Origin: Nitrosomonadales bacterium
GTDB lineage: Bacteria; Pseudomonadota; Gammaproteobacteria; Burkholderiales; Nitrosomonadaceae
Assembly: GCA_009886095.1 (NCBI GenBank)
Contig: VFJL01000065.1
Coordinates: 1-64,000, forward strand
Reading direction: 5' to 3'
Length of the DNA stretch: 64,000 nt
Of this stretch, positions 26,434-39,573 are shown in pieces (position 1 is the first letter of the stretch; each line of letters opens with the position of its first letter). The position numbers and the translations under genes are program-made. The notes beneath the pieces are model-generated. The model made no database searches. It was not told where the DNA came from and worked only from the letters and a program-made list of their open reading frames with translations.

Positions 26434-26597
26434 GGTTTGCTTTATTCATCTCGATGATAATTTGGAAACTTTAACATAACTGAGGCAGACCTCGCATTAA
26501 TTCAGCATTCGACTGCAAATGCTGAGCTGCGCGCGCTCAAGGTAGGGCAGGTGAAAGTCTGTTTCTAACTGTGGCGACCTTATTGTCCTGAACCAAA

Positions 26598-27377
26598 TCA
26601 AACTTCCAGATATCCGCCATTATGCGGGTTGTGTTTGTGCAATCCTTTAACAAATTCGGAGAACGGCAAAGCAAATTCACTTTCAAGTTTTTCCGCCCGT
26701 TGTTTTAATTCTTCCCACGCCAGTTTGCCGGGGCTGTGCTTGAATGCAAAAACGATCTGGTTGCCACGGATTTCCGTCAAAAATGTCACGACATGACCGT
26801 TGAAACTATGCTGGATACGCCGCATATACTCAGCATGGCCCTTGTCTCTGCTGAGCAGATTAATCACCAGCACACCGTTTCTTGTTAACGCCTCACGTGC
26901 GCGATTGTAGAAATCCTGGCTGCAGAGTGTGTCGACTTGACGGCCATCGTCAAAGCCATCAATCATCAACACATCCGCGCTGGCGGGATGACTGGCGACA
27001 TACTCGCCACCTTCTGCAATTACCACTTGCAGGCGCTCGTCATCGGCGGGCAGGGAAAAATAATTACGTGCCGTCATAGCAATCTGCGGGTCGATTTCAA
27101 TCACGGTGGTTTTTGTCTGCGACATCTGGTGATACACGAACTTCGCCAGAGATCCGCCGCCTAAACCCACCATCAGAATATTTGCAGGGTCGGGATGAAA
27201 CAGCAGAAAACCCATCATGCAGCGGGTATAAGCCAGCTCCAGATCATTGGGTGCGGTCAACCGCATGGCACTTTGAATCATGCTGCTGCCCAGATGCAAT
27301 GCGCGCACCCCATTTTGTTCGCTCAGCTCAACGCCGGATTCGTGATGCTGGGTGCGCCATCTAGAAAATCGGATCAT
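26598..27377 (-). CDS. Spermidine synthase-like methyltransferase-fold protein
   Basis: A 259-aa protein with a Rossmann-type SAM fold. Motif I is NILMVGLGGGSLAKFVY (about residues 65-81), the acidic strand VIEIDPQIAMTAR follows, then the DVLMIDGFDDGRQ strand near residue 135. This matches polyamine aminopropyltransferase (SpeE)-like proteins. The usual catalytic DxYH-type region reads DGFDDG, so true spermidine synthesis is uncertain. It is transcribed alone, divergent from a lipoprotein gene. Confidence 0.75.
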   Translation of the reverse strand: MIRFSRWRTQHHESGVELSEQNGVRALHLGSSMIQSAMRLTAPNDLELAYTRCMMGFLLFHPDPANILMVGLGGGSLAKFVYHQMSQTKTTVIEIDPQIAMTARNYFSLPADDERLQVVIAEGGEYVASHPASADVLMIDGFDDGRQVDTLCSQDFYNRAREALTRNGVLVINLLSRDKGHAEYMRRIQHSFNGHVVTFLTEIRGNQIVFAFKHSPGKLAWEELKQRAEKLESEFALPFSEFVKGLHKHNPHNGGYLEV

Positions 27378-27639
27378 AACGGCGCTCCTGAAAGATTATA
27401 TCCACCATTACAGCCAGCTTGCCGAGATCTGGCACTGGGTACAAATCAAACCGTGACCGGCCCCATAAGAGTTTCCCGTCCAATACATTTACACTACCTA
27501 ACCAACCCATCGGTTCTTTACAATTCAGCATGATAAGTTCATAGTGACCGCGACAGGATTACATGGAATTTACTTGGATTCCACCTGAAAGTCCGCCGGC
27601 CCTGCATAAATCACTTGAAGAAGAAATAATTCATAACTC

Positions 27640-28128
27640 ATGAAAAAATCCATTGCGATTATAGTCATGCTTCTAGCTGGGTGTGCAAGTGTCGGCAGCG
27701 TAAAAGATAAACCTCAACTTTACGATGGCAAGCTCCAGGGGAATCACTCTGGTCTGGCACGCTGTGTCGTTGATAGACTTCAGGCAGATAGCCGCTGGGT
27801 AATTAAAAGTCTGCAGCACAAAATGTGGGAATACCCGGATATCAGCGCATCAGAAATTTATGCCTACGCGCTATACTCATTACCGGACATGTATGCACGC
27901 AACTCGCCCACGAACCCTGATGCAGTAATAGATTACTCAGCCCCGCAGCCGGAAATCCGCGCCTATACGCAGAGTGCGTACACTGGGCCCGAATATGCGT
28001 TCCTCCTGCTGCTAAAGCAGACCGACGCCACCACCGTGCTGGCTACGCTAAAAGGAAATAAATACGAGAGCCGCATTGCATGGGAGAATTTACAGGCGTG
28101 TACATCCCCTGCTATAAAACCAAAATAG
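27640..28128 (+). CDS. Small lipoprotein, hypothetical
   Basis: A 162-aa protein with a lipoprotein signal: MKKSIAIIVMLLAGC, lipidated Cys at residue 15, followed by ASVGSVKD. The mature part has LARCVVDRLQADSRW, similar to small envelope lipoproteins in which a conserved Cys follows LARC, and a second Cys (LQACTS) near the C-terminus that may form a disulfide. Function is unknown. It opens a run of three small plus-strand envelope proteins. Confidence 0.7.
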   Translation: MKKSIAIIVMLLAGCASVGSVKDKPQLYDGKLQGNHSGLARCVVDRLQADSRWVIKSLQHKMWEYPDISASEIYAYALYSLPDMYARNSPTNPDAVIDYSAPQPEIRAYTQSAYTGPEYAFLLLLKQTDATTVLATLKGNKYESRIAWENLQACTSPAIKPK

Positions 28129-28170
28129 TTGTTAGTCGTGCGTCACCTATAAATAAACTTGGAAAATACT

Positions 28171-28359
28171 ATGAGATTCTGTTCTATTGTTCTTCTTTTG
28201 TTGCTTGCCGGATGTAGTAGTAAGACTGAACTTGAAATGTGCATGCAAGCTACTATCCAAGCAAATGAACCATACTCAAATCAGCAAATCAAGGATGAAG
28301 TGGAAGCCAGGGCCAGGGCAGACTGCCTGAAAGTCACTTCTGTCATACAAGACAAATAG
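28171..28359 (+). CDS. Very small lipoprotein
   Basis: A 62-aa protein from the ATG at 28171; an in-frame TTG at 28159 is a less likely start. The lipobox is LLLLLAGC with the Cys near residue 15, then SSKTELEMCMQAT. Two further Cys (CMQ, DCLKV) could pair. The mature chain of ~45 residues is helical and charged. It lies 42 bp after the previous lipoprotein gene and probably shares its transcript. I do not recognise the family. Confidence 0.6.
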   Translation: MRFCSIVLLLLLAGCSSKTELEMCMQATIQANEPYSNQQIKDEVEARARADCLKVTSVIQDK

Positions 28360-28492
28360 TACCCGCCATGTACGGAATTTGTCGTTTCAGGAACCCACCC
28401 ACGAGGTGGCTCTTCTTTGTTGCGATGGCTTCGCATTACAGGTAGACAGTCTGGTAGACTGCCTGTTGATACCCGTCGAATATTGATCACTT

Positions 28493-28726
28493 ATGCCAAC
28501 CCAGCCGCTATTTAATTCGGAACTGTATACCCTTGGGGCAATTCTTACTTTCTGTGCTGTATGCGTGAGTGCAGTAGCCATTTACAAAAGGGGGAAAGTA
28601 TCTCTTTTAGAGATGGTGACGAGTGTTGCTTTATTTGGATCAATAATTGCCATGTTATGGCCGGTCACATTGATACTTATTTATAAATATCGAGCTCGGC
28701 TGTTAAAAGCTCTTTGGAATGAATAA
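28493..28726 (+). CDS. Small two-TM membrane protein
   Basis: A 77-aa protein with two membrane segments: LGAILTFCAVCVSAVAIY (residues 14-31) and MVTSVALFGSIIAMLWPVTLILIY (residues 41-64), ending in a basic tail KYRARLLKALWNE. No family recognised. About 130 bp with weak hairpins separates it from the small lipoprotein gene. Confidence 0.5.
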   Translation: MPTQPLFNSELYTLGAILTFCAVCVSAVAIYKRGKVSLLEMVTSVALFGSIIAMLWPVTLILIYKYRARLLKALWNE

Positions 28727-28800
28727 ACAAACCAGTGTGAAATAAGGAATCCGCCAACCCCCTCGTTTAGTGTTACACCTGAGTAGCGAATAGCGGCGAT

Positions 28801-29146
<346 letters not shown>

Positions 29147-29230
29147 GTCATACCTCATTAGAAAGTGTACTGAAAATGTACCGAATGGGTATTCCTAGGC
29201 AACAGGGATTACTGTAACTCATTGATTTAT

Positions 29231-29306
29231 TGGTGCCCTGAACACGAATCGAACGTGTGACCTACCCCTTAGGAGGGGGTCGCTCTATCCACTGAGCTAC
29301 CAGGGC
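29231..29306 (-). tRNA. tRNA-Arg(CCT)
   Basis: A 76-nt cloverleaf on the minus strand with acceptor GCCCTGG/TCAGGGC, D-arm GCTC...GAGC, anticodon stem ACCCC/GGGGT with loop CTCCTAA (anticodon CCT), T-arm ACACG-TTCGATT-CGTGT, discriminator A and encoded CCA. It borders the integrase/hsdM scar on its 3' side and an MFS gene on the other. Confidence 0.95.
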
Positions 29307-29336
29307 GGAAGTGACATTTTACGCTATTATTCCATT

Positions 29337-30545
29337 ATGAATAAACCCAAGCAGGCCTCTGATGCAACTCCTGCGCTACGTGGAAAGCTGCCGCGCACCG
29401 TAGTTGTCCTTGGCTTGGTCAGCTTCTTCAACGATTTCGCTTCTGAAATCGTCATTCCGCTCATTCCGATTTTACTGGCGACCGTGCTGGCCGCCGGCCC
29501 GGTGGCGCTGGGACTGATCGAGGGCGTTGCCAATGCGGTGGCAAGCCTGCTCACATTATGGTCGGGACGGCATTCCGATGTCATGAGCGGTCGGCGCAAG
29601 GGGCTGGCGGTAATGGGCTATACGTTGTCCAATTGCACCCGTCCATTACTGGGGTTGGCTGGTTCCTGGCCGATGGTGCTGGTGTTACGCAGCATTGATC
29701 GGGTTGGCAAGGGTCTGCGCAGCGCGCCACGTGATGCGTTGGTGGCGGATGCAACGCCACCCCACATGCGCGGCTACGCCTTCGGCTTTCACCGTGCGCT
29801 GGATAACGGTGGGGCGGTGGCAGGGAGTCTGGCAGCGGCGGCAGCGCTGACATGGTCAGGCTTGAGTCTCACCGAAGTGATTTTGTGGTCAGCGATTCCG
29901 GGCTTTGTCGCGGTGTTGCTGCTTGGTTTTGGCGTCAAGGAAGAGAAAGCTGCTGTGGTTCCAGTCCCCATCGCACTCCCGCCTTTGCGCTGGTCGGCGC
30001 TATCATTGCCGATGCGACGTTATCTGCTAGTACTAATGCTGTTCACTTTCGCTCGCGCTTCGGAAACATTCATTTTGCTACTGGGGCACCAATTAGGCGT
30101 GGGGGTGGTCGAACTGTTGTTGTTATGGTCAGCATTGAATCTTGCCAAGGCAACTACCTCCACTTGGGGCGGACAACTGGCTGATCGTGCCGGGCGTGGG
30201 GTCTTGATGCTGATCGGCTGGACGGCATTTGCGCTGTCGTTTTTGCTGCTCGGTCTGGTCACGGATAGCACCGGGCTGTGGGTAGTAAGTATTTTCTATG
30301 GTCTCTGCATGGGCATGAGTGAGGGTGCGGAACGCGCGATCATCAGTGATTATGCAGATCCTGGTGAGCGTGGCACGGCATTTGGCTGGTATCATCTGGT
30401 GATAGGCATCGCGGCAATTCCGGCGGGGCTACTATTCGGCAGCATCTGGCACTTCCAGAGTGCAGCGATGGCGTTCTTTTTTGCCGGTGGGCTGGCGGCT
30501 TTTTCGGCTCTGTTATTGCGGTGGTGGGCGTGGCCCGTCAGATAA
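29337..30545 (+). CDS. MFS transporter
   Basis: A 402-aa membrane protein with about 11-12 hydrophobic segments. It begins VVVLGLVSFFNDFASEIVIPLIPILLATVLAAGP, a pattern of a bacterial MFS branch. The inter-helix loop WSGRHSDVMSGRRKGLAVMGY (G-x3-D-x2-G/S-R-R-K/R type motif A) is near residues 80-100, and RVGKGLRSAPRDALVADATP lies near residue 122. The central loop is basic and proline-rich. The substrate is unknown. It lies 30 bp from the tRNA-Arg gene and is 58 bp upstream of a peroxiredoxin gene. Confidence 0.85.
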   Translation: MNKPKQASDATPALRGKLPRTVVVLGLVSFFNDFASEIVIPLIPILLATVLAAGPVALGLIEGVANAVASLLTLWSGRHSDVMSGRRKGLAVMGYTLSNCTRPLLGLAGSWPMVLVLRSIDRVGKGLRSAPRDALVADATPPHMRGYAFGFHRALDNGGAVAGSLAAAAALTWSGLSLTEVILWSAIPGFVAVLLLGFGVKEEKAAVVPVPIALPPLRWSALSLPMRRYLLVLMLFTFARASETFILLLGHQLGVGVVELLLLWSALNLAKATTSTWGGQLADRAGRGVLMLIGWTAFALSFLLLGLVTDSTGLWVVSIFYGLCMGMSEGAERAIISDYADPGERGTAFGWYHLVIGIAAIPAGLLFGSIWHFQSAAMAFFFAGGLAAFSALLLRWWAWPVR

Positions 30546-30603
30546 AATAAGGAATGAGACATGGAATGGAATAGCACTTCAAGTTTTACACAGGAGATTC
30601 ATT

Positions 30604-31137
30604 ATGAAATCGCTAACAATCATCACCACGCTGCTAGCAGCGAGTTTGTTTTTCGGGAGCCATGCCGTGCGCGCTGAATCGCCTAAGGTGGGCCAACCTG
30701 CACCGGATTTCAAGTTGCCTGATCAGGACGGTAAAATTCACACGCTGGCGGATTTTCGCGGCAAGTGGCTGGCGCTGTATTTCTACCCCAAGGACGACAC
30801 GCCCGGCTGTACCGAGCAAGCGTGCAAATTCCGTGACGATCTTCACCAGCTCACGGCATTGGGCGCACAAGTGATCGGCATCAGCGTGGACAATACTTCC
30901 AGCCATGCCGCATTTGCCAAAAAATACAATCTGCAGTTCCCACTTCTTTCCGACAGCAAAGCCGAGACTGCCGCACGCTACGATTCGCTGCTCAATCTGG
31001 GCATTATCAAATTTGCCAAGCGCAATACTTTCCTGATCGATCCGCAAGGCATTATTGTCAAGATCTATCTATCGGCCAGCGCCTCGCGCAATGCGCTGGA
31101 GGTGGTGGAGGATTTGAAGAAGCTAACCGCTTTATGA
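30604..31137 (+). CDS. Periplasmic peroxiredoxin, BCP type
   Basis: A 177-aa protein from the ATG at 30604. The signal peptide is MKSLTIITTLLAASLFFGSHAVRA with cleavage after Ala24. The thioredoxin-fold peroxidase domain has PAPDFKLPDQDGKIHTLADFRGKWLALYFYPKDDTPGCTEQACKFRD. The peroxidatic Cys is residue 69 and a resolving Cys lies five residues later (Cys74), the BCP/PrxQ pattern. RNTFLIDPQGIIVKIY closes the fold. It reduces hydroperoxides, here outside the cytoplasm because of the signal peptide. It is probably co-transcribed with the MFS gene upstream. Confidence 0.88.
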   Translation: MKSLTIITTLLAASLFFGSHAVRAESPKVGQPAPDFKLPDQDGKIHTLADFRGKWLALYFYPKDDTPGCTEQACKFRDDLHQLTALGAQVIGISVDNTSSHAAFAKKYNLQFPLLSDSKAETAARYDSLLNLGIIKFAKRNTFLIDPQGIIVKIYLSASASRNALEVVEDLKKLTAL

Positions 31138-31196
31138 GACTTGGTGCCACAGCTTCTGTAGAATGACCTCAACAATAACAAGGGAGAATAGTGATC

Positions 31197-31592
31197 ATGG
31201 CGAATCTAAGCGTAGACCAGCTGGCAAAGCTGAAACAAGCACTGCAACAGCGTTACCTGGAATTGCAGGAAGACGTCCGTAGCGAATTGGAACGTTCTGG
31301 CGACCAGCGTTATATCGATCTGGCAGGCAAGGTGAGTGATGTCGGCGACGATTCAGTGGCGGATATGCTGATGGATATCGATACTGCCATCATTGACCGC
31401 CAAGTGCAGGAGATGCGCGAGATAGAAACGTCTCTAAAGCGCTTGGAAGCGCCTGACTTCAGTGATTGTACAGATTGCGGCGGTGAAATCGGCTTTGACC
31501 GGCTGCTGGCTTACCCTACTGCGCAGCGCTGTACGCCTTGCCAGAGCCGGCACGAAAAAACCTTTCACCACGAATCGAATCCGAGCTTGTAG
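31197..31592 (+). CDS. TraR/DksA-type zinc-finger protein
   Basis: A 131-aa protein from the ATG at 31197, preceded by AAGGGAG; an in-frame GTG at 31191 is less likely. The first ~80 residues form a coiled-coil hairpin (LAKLKQALQQRYLELQEDV). The C-terminus is a four-Cys zinc finger: CTDC (91-94) and CTPC (112-115). DksA-like proteins enter the RNA polymerase secondary channel. This short form may be a DksA paralogue; an Asp-Asp pair near the hairpin tip (VGDDSVAD) fits an active tip. Confidence 0.85.
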   Translation: MANLSVDQLAKLKQALQQRYLELQEDVRSELERSGDQRYIDLAGKVSDVGDDSVADMLMDIDTAIIDRQVQEMREIETSLKRLEAPDFSDCTDCGGEIGFDRLLAYPTAQRCTPCQSRHEKTFHHESNPSL

Positions 31593-31604
31593 AAAAACCT
31601 GGAA

Positions 31605-32198
31605 TCATGATTTGACGCTCCCCGGCACGGATGTCTTAAGCAACACCAGCACCGCGCCGCTGCCGCCATCCTCTGCTCTGGCTTGACAGAAAGCCAGCAC
31701 GTCATCACGTTGCGCCAGCCAGCTTCCCACCAAAGTCTTCAGCACTGGCCCGCGATCTTTCGAGCCCAATCCCTTGCCGTGTATCACGCGCACACAACGA
31801 AAACCGCGCTGGCCGCTGACGTTGAGGAATGCTATTAGCTCCAGCCGTGCCTGATCACGGGTAAACCCATGCAGATCAAGCTGCGCTTGTATCCCCCAGT
31901 AACCACGGCGCAACCGTCGCAATGTCTGGTGCGATACGCCGGGGCGCATGAATGACCATGCATCGCCCGCTTCTATTTCCAGTGGAATATAATCGGAGAG
32001 AGAATCAGCCGACGCAAATTGTGCGTCACAGGGCGCCTGCTGGGGAATGGGTTGAGGGCGCTTGCGTGAGTGGGTGATCTTGCCGGGTTCGGCCAGCGGC
32101 GCAACGTCCCGCACTGCATCGCGAAACGCGGCAGCATCATCGCTGCCTGTAGGAATAAGCGCGGGTCTGGATGCAAGCTTGTCATCACGCCGTTTCAT
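31605..32198 (-). CDS. Smr domain protein
   Basis: A 197-aa protein. The N-terminal ~100 residues are variable and polar. The C-terminal Smr domain reads LDLHGFTRDQARLELIAFLN (near residue 107), CVRVIHGKGLGSKDRGPVLKTLVGSWL and GSGAVLVLLK. LDLHG and HGKG are the two Smr signatures. Such domains nick or cleave branched DNA or stalled-ribosome mRNA (SmrA/SmrB-like). It converges on the DksA-like gene and lies 30 bp downstream of trxB on the same strand. Confidence 0.9.
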   Translation of the reverse strand: MKRRDDKLASRPALIPTGSDDAAAFRDAVRDVAPLAEPGKITHSRKRPQPIPQQAPCDAQFASADSLSDYIPLEIEAGDAWSFMRPGVSHQTLRRLRRGYWGIQAQLDLHGFTRDQARLELIAFLNVSGQRGFRCVRVIHGKGLGSKDRGPVLKTLVGSWLAQRDDVLAFCQARAEDGGSGAVLVLLKTSVPGSVKS

Positions 32199-32228
32199 GC
32201 ATCAGCCTCGATTCTGCCTGGTCGCCGC

Positions 32229-36180
<3,952 letters not shown>

Positions 36181-36451
36181 TGCTGCACCCGGACTCAAAA
36201 ATTACGCTCCAGACTGGCTGGACAAGGCATGCATCATACCATCCAGTCCCGTCTTGGTCTTGATCGGTTTAATGCCGATGTTAGCATCTCATGTCGTTTA
36301 CACATCTATCGTGTCATCGTTTAAAGCACATTAGGTTAAAAGGTATGGCGCAATTATTAAAATTCTGTAAGCCAAAAACAGGCTGGGTTATGGCGCGTAA
36401 AATTCAAACAACCGGAACTGCCCTAATATTTTAAATCCGCGCCATAAAAGT

Positions 36452-36979
36452 TTATTGCCAATAATAATCGACGATTGCATTCCAGCGGGGCAAAGTCTTA
36501 TCTCCTACCCGGTAGCGCATATCGTCGTAATCAAAAACGAACAACTTCGCAGCCTCAAAGCAACAGTATTTACGCATCGATTTCTCGGCGGTCAGTCCAT
36601 GAATGACGTTCTCCAGAAAATAGAGATCAACATATTCGACCCGTCTTCTACTCGCATGGACGTGTATCCTCTTTCGTTGGGGCTGCAATGCACGCAACTC
36701 GCTGGCAATGTTCTTCAGCTTATCCACGTTTTCACCTGAATCTACATCTATTCCAATCAATTCATTTGCATCCTCAAAGTATCGCAGCACCGACGAAACA
36801 TCCGGCAATTCATGGCTCGCGGCATTGAAAAGAAATAGCAGGAAATTCCGGCTGTCGATTTCCTCTTCGCACAGTCGTCGTAAGACATTCAGCCGACCGG
36901 GTTTGATTTCCATCCCTTGTAGCAATAATTCACTCGTAGCCAGCAGATTGTTCAATGAAGTCTGGGTTATCACGTTCAT
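36452..36979 (-). CDS. Hypothetical protein coupled to nucleotidyltransferase
   Basis: A 175-aa soluble protein whose ATG overlaps the stop of the nucleotidyltransferase gene by 4 nt. It is acidic and helical in the first half (LNNLLATSELLLQGMEIKPGRLNVLRRLCEEEIDSRNFLLFL) and has YVDLYFLENVIHGLTAEKSMRKYCCFEAAKLFVFDYDDMRYRVGD later. No family was recognised. Strict coupling suggests a partner of the nucleotidyltransferase. It is the last gene of the cassette between recX and alaS; 271 bp with no gene separate it from alaS. Confidence 0.6.
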   Translation of the reverse strand: MNVITQTSLNNLLATSELLLQGMEIKPGRLNVLRRLCEEEIDSRNFLLFLFNAASHELPDVSSVLRYFEDANELIGIDVDSGENVDKLKNIASELRALQPQRKRIHVHASRRRVEYVDLYFLENVIHGLTAEKSMRKYCCFEAAKLFVFDYDDMRYRVGDKTLPRWNAIVDYYWQ

Positions 36980-37743
36980 CCCCCCAGAGCCTCTTGGAAA
37001 TACCGATTCATCTTTTCCTGCAATTCCGCAGACACCGGATTTCTCGAAGCATCGGCAACCACTTCTTCCAAACGCGCAATCTCGCGCTCAAGGAAAGAAT
37101 GAATCACAGGAATGCGCAGTCCGTTATCTATCTCAGCTCCCGACCTTTTTAGCTCGGTCAGTTTAGCGATGCTGTCCTTCAACCCGTTGTCACTCACCAT
37201 GCCAGCCACCAAGTCGTCAAAAACCATCGGCACGACTCCCAACCCGCGTTCGATCCACAAACACGCAAGAACCGGGCGCAGCACATAGAAATATTTTTTC
37301 AACCACACCATTTCGCCTTGCAGATACTCGCGAAAATTTCCCTTCGCCATGTGCAAGTAGTGGTGAAGACACGCAGCGGGCTGGTAGAAGTCTTGCGCAA
37401 GGGAGCGGTACGCAGCCATTGTCACGGCATCTTCTCGATACACAATCGGCGAAGAAAGCCACTCCAACAACACGGGGTTGGACTTTTTCATCAAGCGCAG
37501 ACTCTTGCGCAAATCCCAACCATTCACATCCAGCAAGGCATCTATCGGCAATTCGATCACATCATGTTCTTCCCCGATGGATAGATACCAGTCACGCGGG
37601 TGGCAATAAATAAAACGCACATCCCAATCACTATCGACGGAATCAAATCCCCATCCACGGCTGCCGGATTCACAAGCGTAAAGAATCCGCACCCCATGCT
37701 CAACTTCGATACGAGTAAGCATTTCCTGAATGTGCTGATGCAT
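36976..37743 (-). CDS. COG3541-like (YcgL) nucleotidyltransferase
   Basis: A 255-aa protein from the ATG at 37743 (MHQHIQEML), which overlaps the stop of the preceding small gene as TGATG. The polymerase-beta-type motif is CESGSRGWGFDSVDSDWDVRFIY (about residues 21-43), with GS and the DxD metal-binding pair. RPVLACLWIERG near residue 160 is also typical of the COG3541 family of predicted nucleotidyltransferases. Substrate unknown; NMP transfer to a protein or RNA is possible. Members are often found in defence or accessory regions. Its 4-nt overlap with the 175-aa gene indicates a two-component unit. Confidence 0.75.
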   Translation of the reverse strand: MHQHIQEMLTRIEVEHGVRILYACESGSRGWGFDSVDSDWDVRFIYCHPRDWYLSIGEEHDVIELPIDALLDVNGWDLRKSLRLMKKSNPVLLEWLSSPIVYREDAVTMAAYRSLAQDFYQPAACLHHYLHMAKGNFREYLQGEMVWLKKYFYVLRPVLACLWIERGLGVVPMVFDDLVAGMVSDNGLKDSIAKLTELKRSGAEIDNGLRIPVIHSFLEREIARLEEVVADASRNPVSAELQEKMNRYFQEALGG

Positions 37744-37997
37744 CACCCGCCTCTGTTTGTGCGCGGCGCCCTGGAATTGTCCGCTGCGGCAATTTTGGTA
37801 TGCGTCCACCCCCCCAGATACTCAAAAAGAGCATCCGTTGCAGCTAAAAAACTAGCAGATAATTTAGCACCCACACTGAGAGACACACGACCATCTTCTT
37901 CACATGATGTAAATACCGTGAAGATATGTTTATCAGAAAGATGGATGAATCCAGAGGTGGCCTTATGGGTGATATGGCGATCAAGCTCAGGATGCAT
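37743..37997 (-). CDS. 84-aa hypothetical protein of the cassette
   Basis: An 84-aa frame whose ATG immediately follows the TAA of the upstream methyltransferase fragment and whose TGA overlaps the next gene's ATG (TGATG). These junctions are those of a coupled operon and support it as a real gene despite no recognised family. It has IHLSDKHIFTVFTSCEEDGRVSLSVGA, then ATDALFEYLGGWTH. A chance frame in decaying DNA cannot be excluded. Confidence 0.4.
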   Translation of the reverse strand: MHPELDRHITHKATSGFIHLSDKHIFTVFTSCEEDGRVSLSVGAKLSASFLAATDALFEYLGGWTHTKIAAADNSRAPRTNRGG

Positions 37998-38185
37998 TTA
38001 TGCCCCGCTATTATTTGCCCGCGCCAAATTCAATACCAACAAGCGGCGCAGGATTTCTTCGTCCGGCATCTCGGGTGTGTAGTCGTTCCAGCCGTAAGCC
38101 TTGGCGACGGCGGCATCCAGCGTTTTGTGGGCGTTGTCCAGCCATGCGGATCGGGCGTTGTAGAGGTTGGTGAGGGTGCGTTTTT

Positions 38186-38231
38186 GTAGGTCGGATTTTA
38201 ATCCGACAAGTCGGGATGAATCCCGACCTAC
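38186..38231. repeat. Small palindromic repeat inside methyltransferase (type 1)
   Basis: Two back-to-back inverted units: outer arms GTAGGTCGG and CCGACCTAC, inner hairpins TCGGATT-TTA-AATCCGA and GTCGGGAT-GA-ATCCCGAC. It is inserted in frame and adds about 15 residues (GRDSSRLVGLKSDLQ). REP-like elements of this look are common in beta- and gammaproteobacteria. Confidence 0.75.
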
Positions 38232-39094
38232 ATCAGCATCAACCTTGGCAATGGGGCGCGCGGGATAGCCCGCTTTTTCTTCTTCCGGCGTGCGCAGCCA
38301 ATCTACCCACTCCGGCGGGTTGAGCCAGTTATCGCGCAGTAAGTTCAACTTGCGAGCGGCCTCTGCAATCGCTTCAGCGTTGCGGCCTGTCAACGTATCG
38401 TGTGGAGTCAATCCTTCAGGAAACGGGAAGGTCTCGAAGGTGGTGGTCGGTGTGTAGCGCGGACGATCTTCCAAACTCGTACCCATACGCAATGACCACA
38501 ACTCGTGAAAGCGCGAATGGAGAATGCCAAATGTAGTATCGTCGGAGCGTGTGGTTACGATAAGCATTTGGTCAGGCAAAACAGCGGCATCAACCCAAAC
38601 AAAGATTCGATGTTTAGAAACGTGCGGCGTAGCAATATAACGTGGCAATCCTTTGAGAGCGGCGCGCATGCCTGGGCGTGCTTCGGCGTGACGCCACCAG
38701 TATTTTCGGTAAGCCTCGCGGTTATTCTTCTCTCGCTCTGGTTTGACATGTTGCACCACATATTCAAACGGAGTTTCATATAACGCTGCATCAGCTTCGG
38801 TCATAGCCAGACCATAATCAATAATCCAAGTATCAGAAGCACGACGGGTGATATCCATTCCATTCGCCCAAGGGCGTACGACATCGCTGTTCGGTCTGCT
38901 GTTCGGATTCGGCAGCGTGAGCCATTTTCGCGCCAGTTCGCCCGGTATATCGAACGGGGCTTTTTTCGAAGCACCCATGAAACACACACCTGCATTCTCT
39001 TTCAGCGGCTGGGCTTGCGTGAGATTCAGACCCTCACCTGCGGTCAGGTCGGCGTGGATGGTTTCAACGGAGTTGCCGTTAAGCACGACCGACT

Positions 39095-39125
39095 GGATTC
39101 CCGCCCGCGCGGGAATGACGGAAAT
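39095..39125. repeat. Small palindromic repeat inside methyltransferase (type 2)
   Basis: GGATTCCCGCCCGCGCGGGAATGACGGA-type palindrome (hairpin ATTCCCGC/GCGGGAAT). It is translated in frame as VIPARAGIQ on the minus strand, the well-known protein signature of this widespread repeat. Confidence 0.8.
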
Positions 39126-39480
39126 ACCGAAGCACACTAGCGAAACGCGTACCGCTGCGCCTTCGTTAATCCATTCCTCATCGCTCCACGCATTGAAGAT
39201 TTTGGAAGTGTCACAAATGCGCGCCAGCACTTGCTGATTTGCACCGCCGCGTATCGAGTTGGTGGCGACCAGTCCAGCGCGCCGGCACTTGCCCGCCTCG
39301 ATCTGTGCACGCGCTTTCTCAAACCAGTATGTAACCAAGTCTGCGCCGCCCGGTACACGACCATCATATTCAGAGCGCAGGGTTTGAACATAATCTTCGC
39401 CAAGCTCGCGTAGCATTTTGCTGCCACCCAAGAACGGCGGGTTGCCAATGATGACATCAGCTTGCGGCCATTGCGCTTCG

Positions 39481-39573
39481 AAAATCCCCCTCACTCCCCC
39501 TCTTGCAAAGGGGGAAGATTCCTGCGCCACACTTTCCATTCCCCCCTTTGTCAAAGGGGGCTAGGGGGGATTT
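39481..39573. repeat. Double palindromic repeat that splits the methyltransferase (type 3)
   Basis: Two inverted copies of an AAATCCCCC...CCCCCTTTGNAAAGGGGG-type hairpin separated by about 30 bp. The outer ends AAATCCCCC (39482) and GGGGGATTT (to 39573) are themselves inverted. The insert brings a stop codon (after CRDALLQIPPSPL) and breaks the gene into two frames. Confidence 0.8.

Larger units (their letters stand above)
37998..39554 (-). pseudogene. MmeI-like restriction-methyltransferase, C-terminal part
   Basis: A 518-codon frame. Its first ~25 residues are translated repeat sequence. Homology resumes at ADVIIGNPPFLGGSKMLRELGEDYV (methyltransferase motif IV NPPF). It continues through DLVTYWFEKARAQIEAG, LVATNSIRGGANQQVL and the target-recognition region to the typical end LTNLYNARSAWLDNAHKTLDAAVAKAYGW...DEEILRRLLVLNL. 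Two further small palindromes are inserted in frame (38186-38231 and 39095-39125), adding residues such as VIPARAGIQS. The matching N-terminal part is the next frame upstream. In intact MmeI-like enzymes both belong to one ~950-aa protein that cuts and methylates DNA. Confidence 0.75.

Noticed and set aside
28390-28470. Two weak hairpins (CCACC-CACGA-GGTGG and CAGGTAGACAGTC...AGACTGCCTG) between small lipoprotein and membrane genes
   Set aside because: They have imperfect pairing and no T-tract, and no second copy was recognised, so neither terminator nor repeat is supported.
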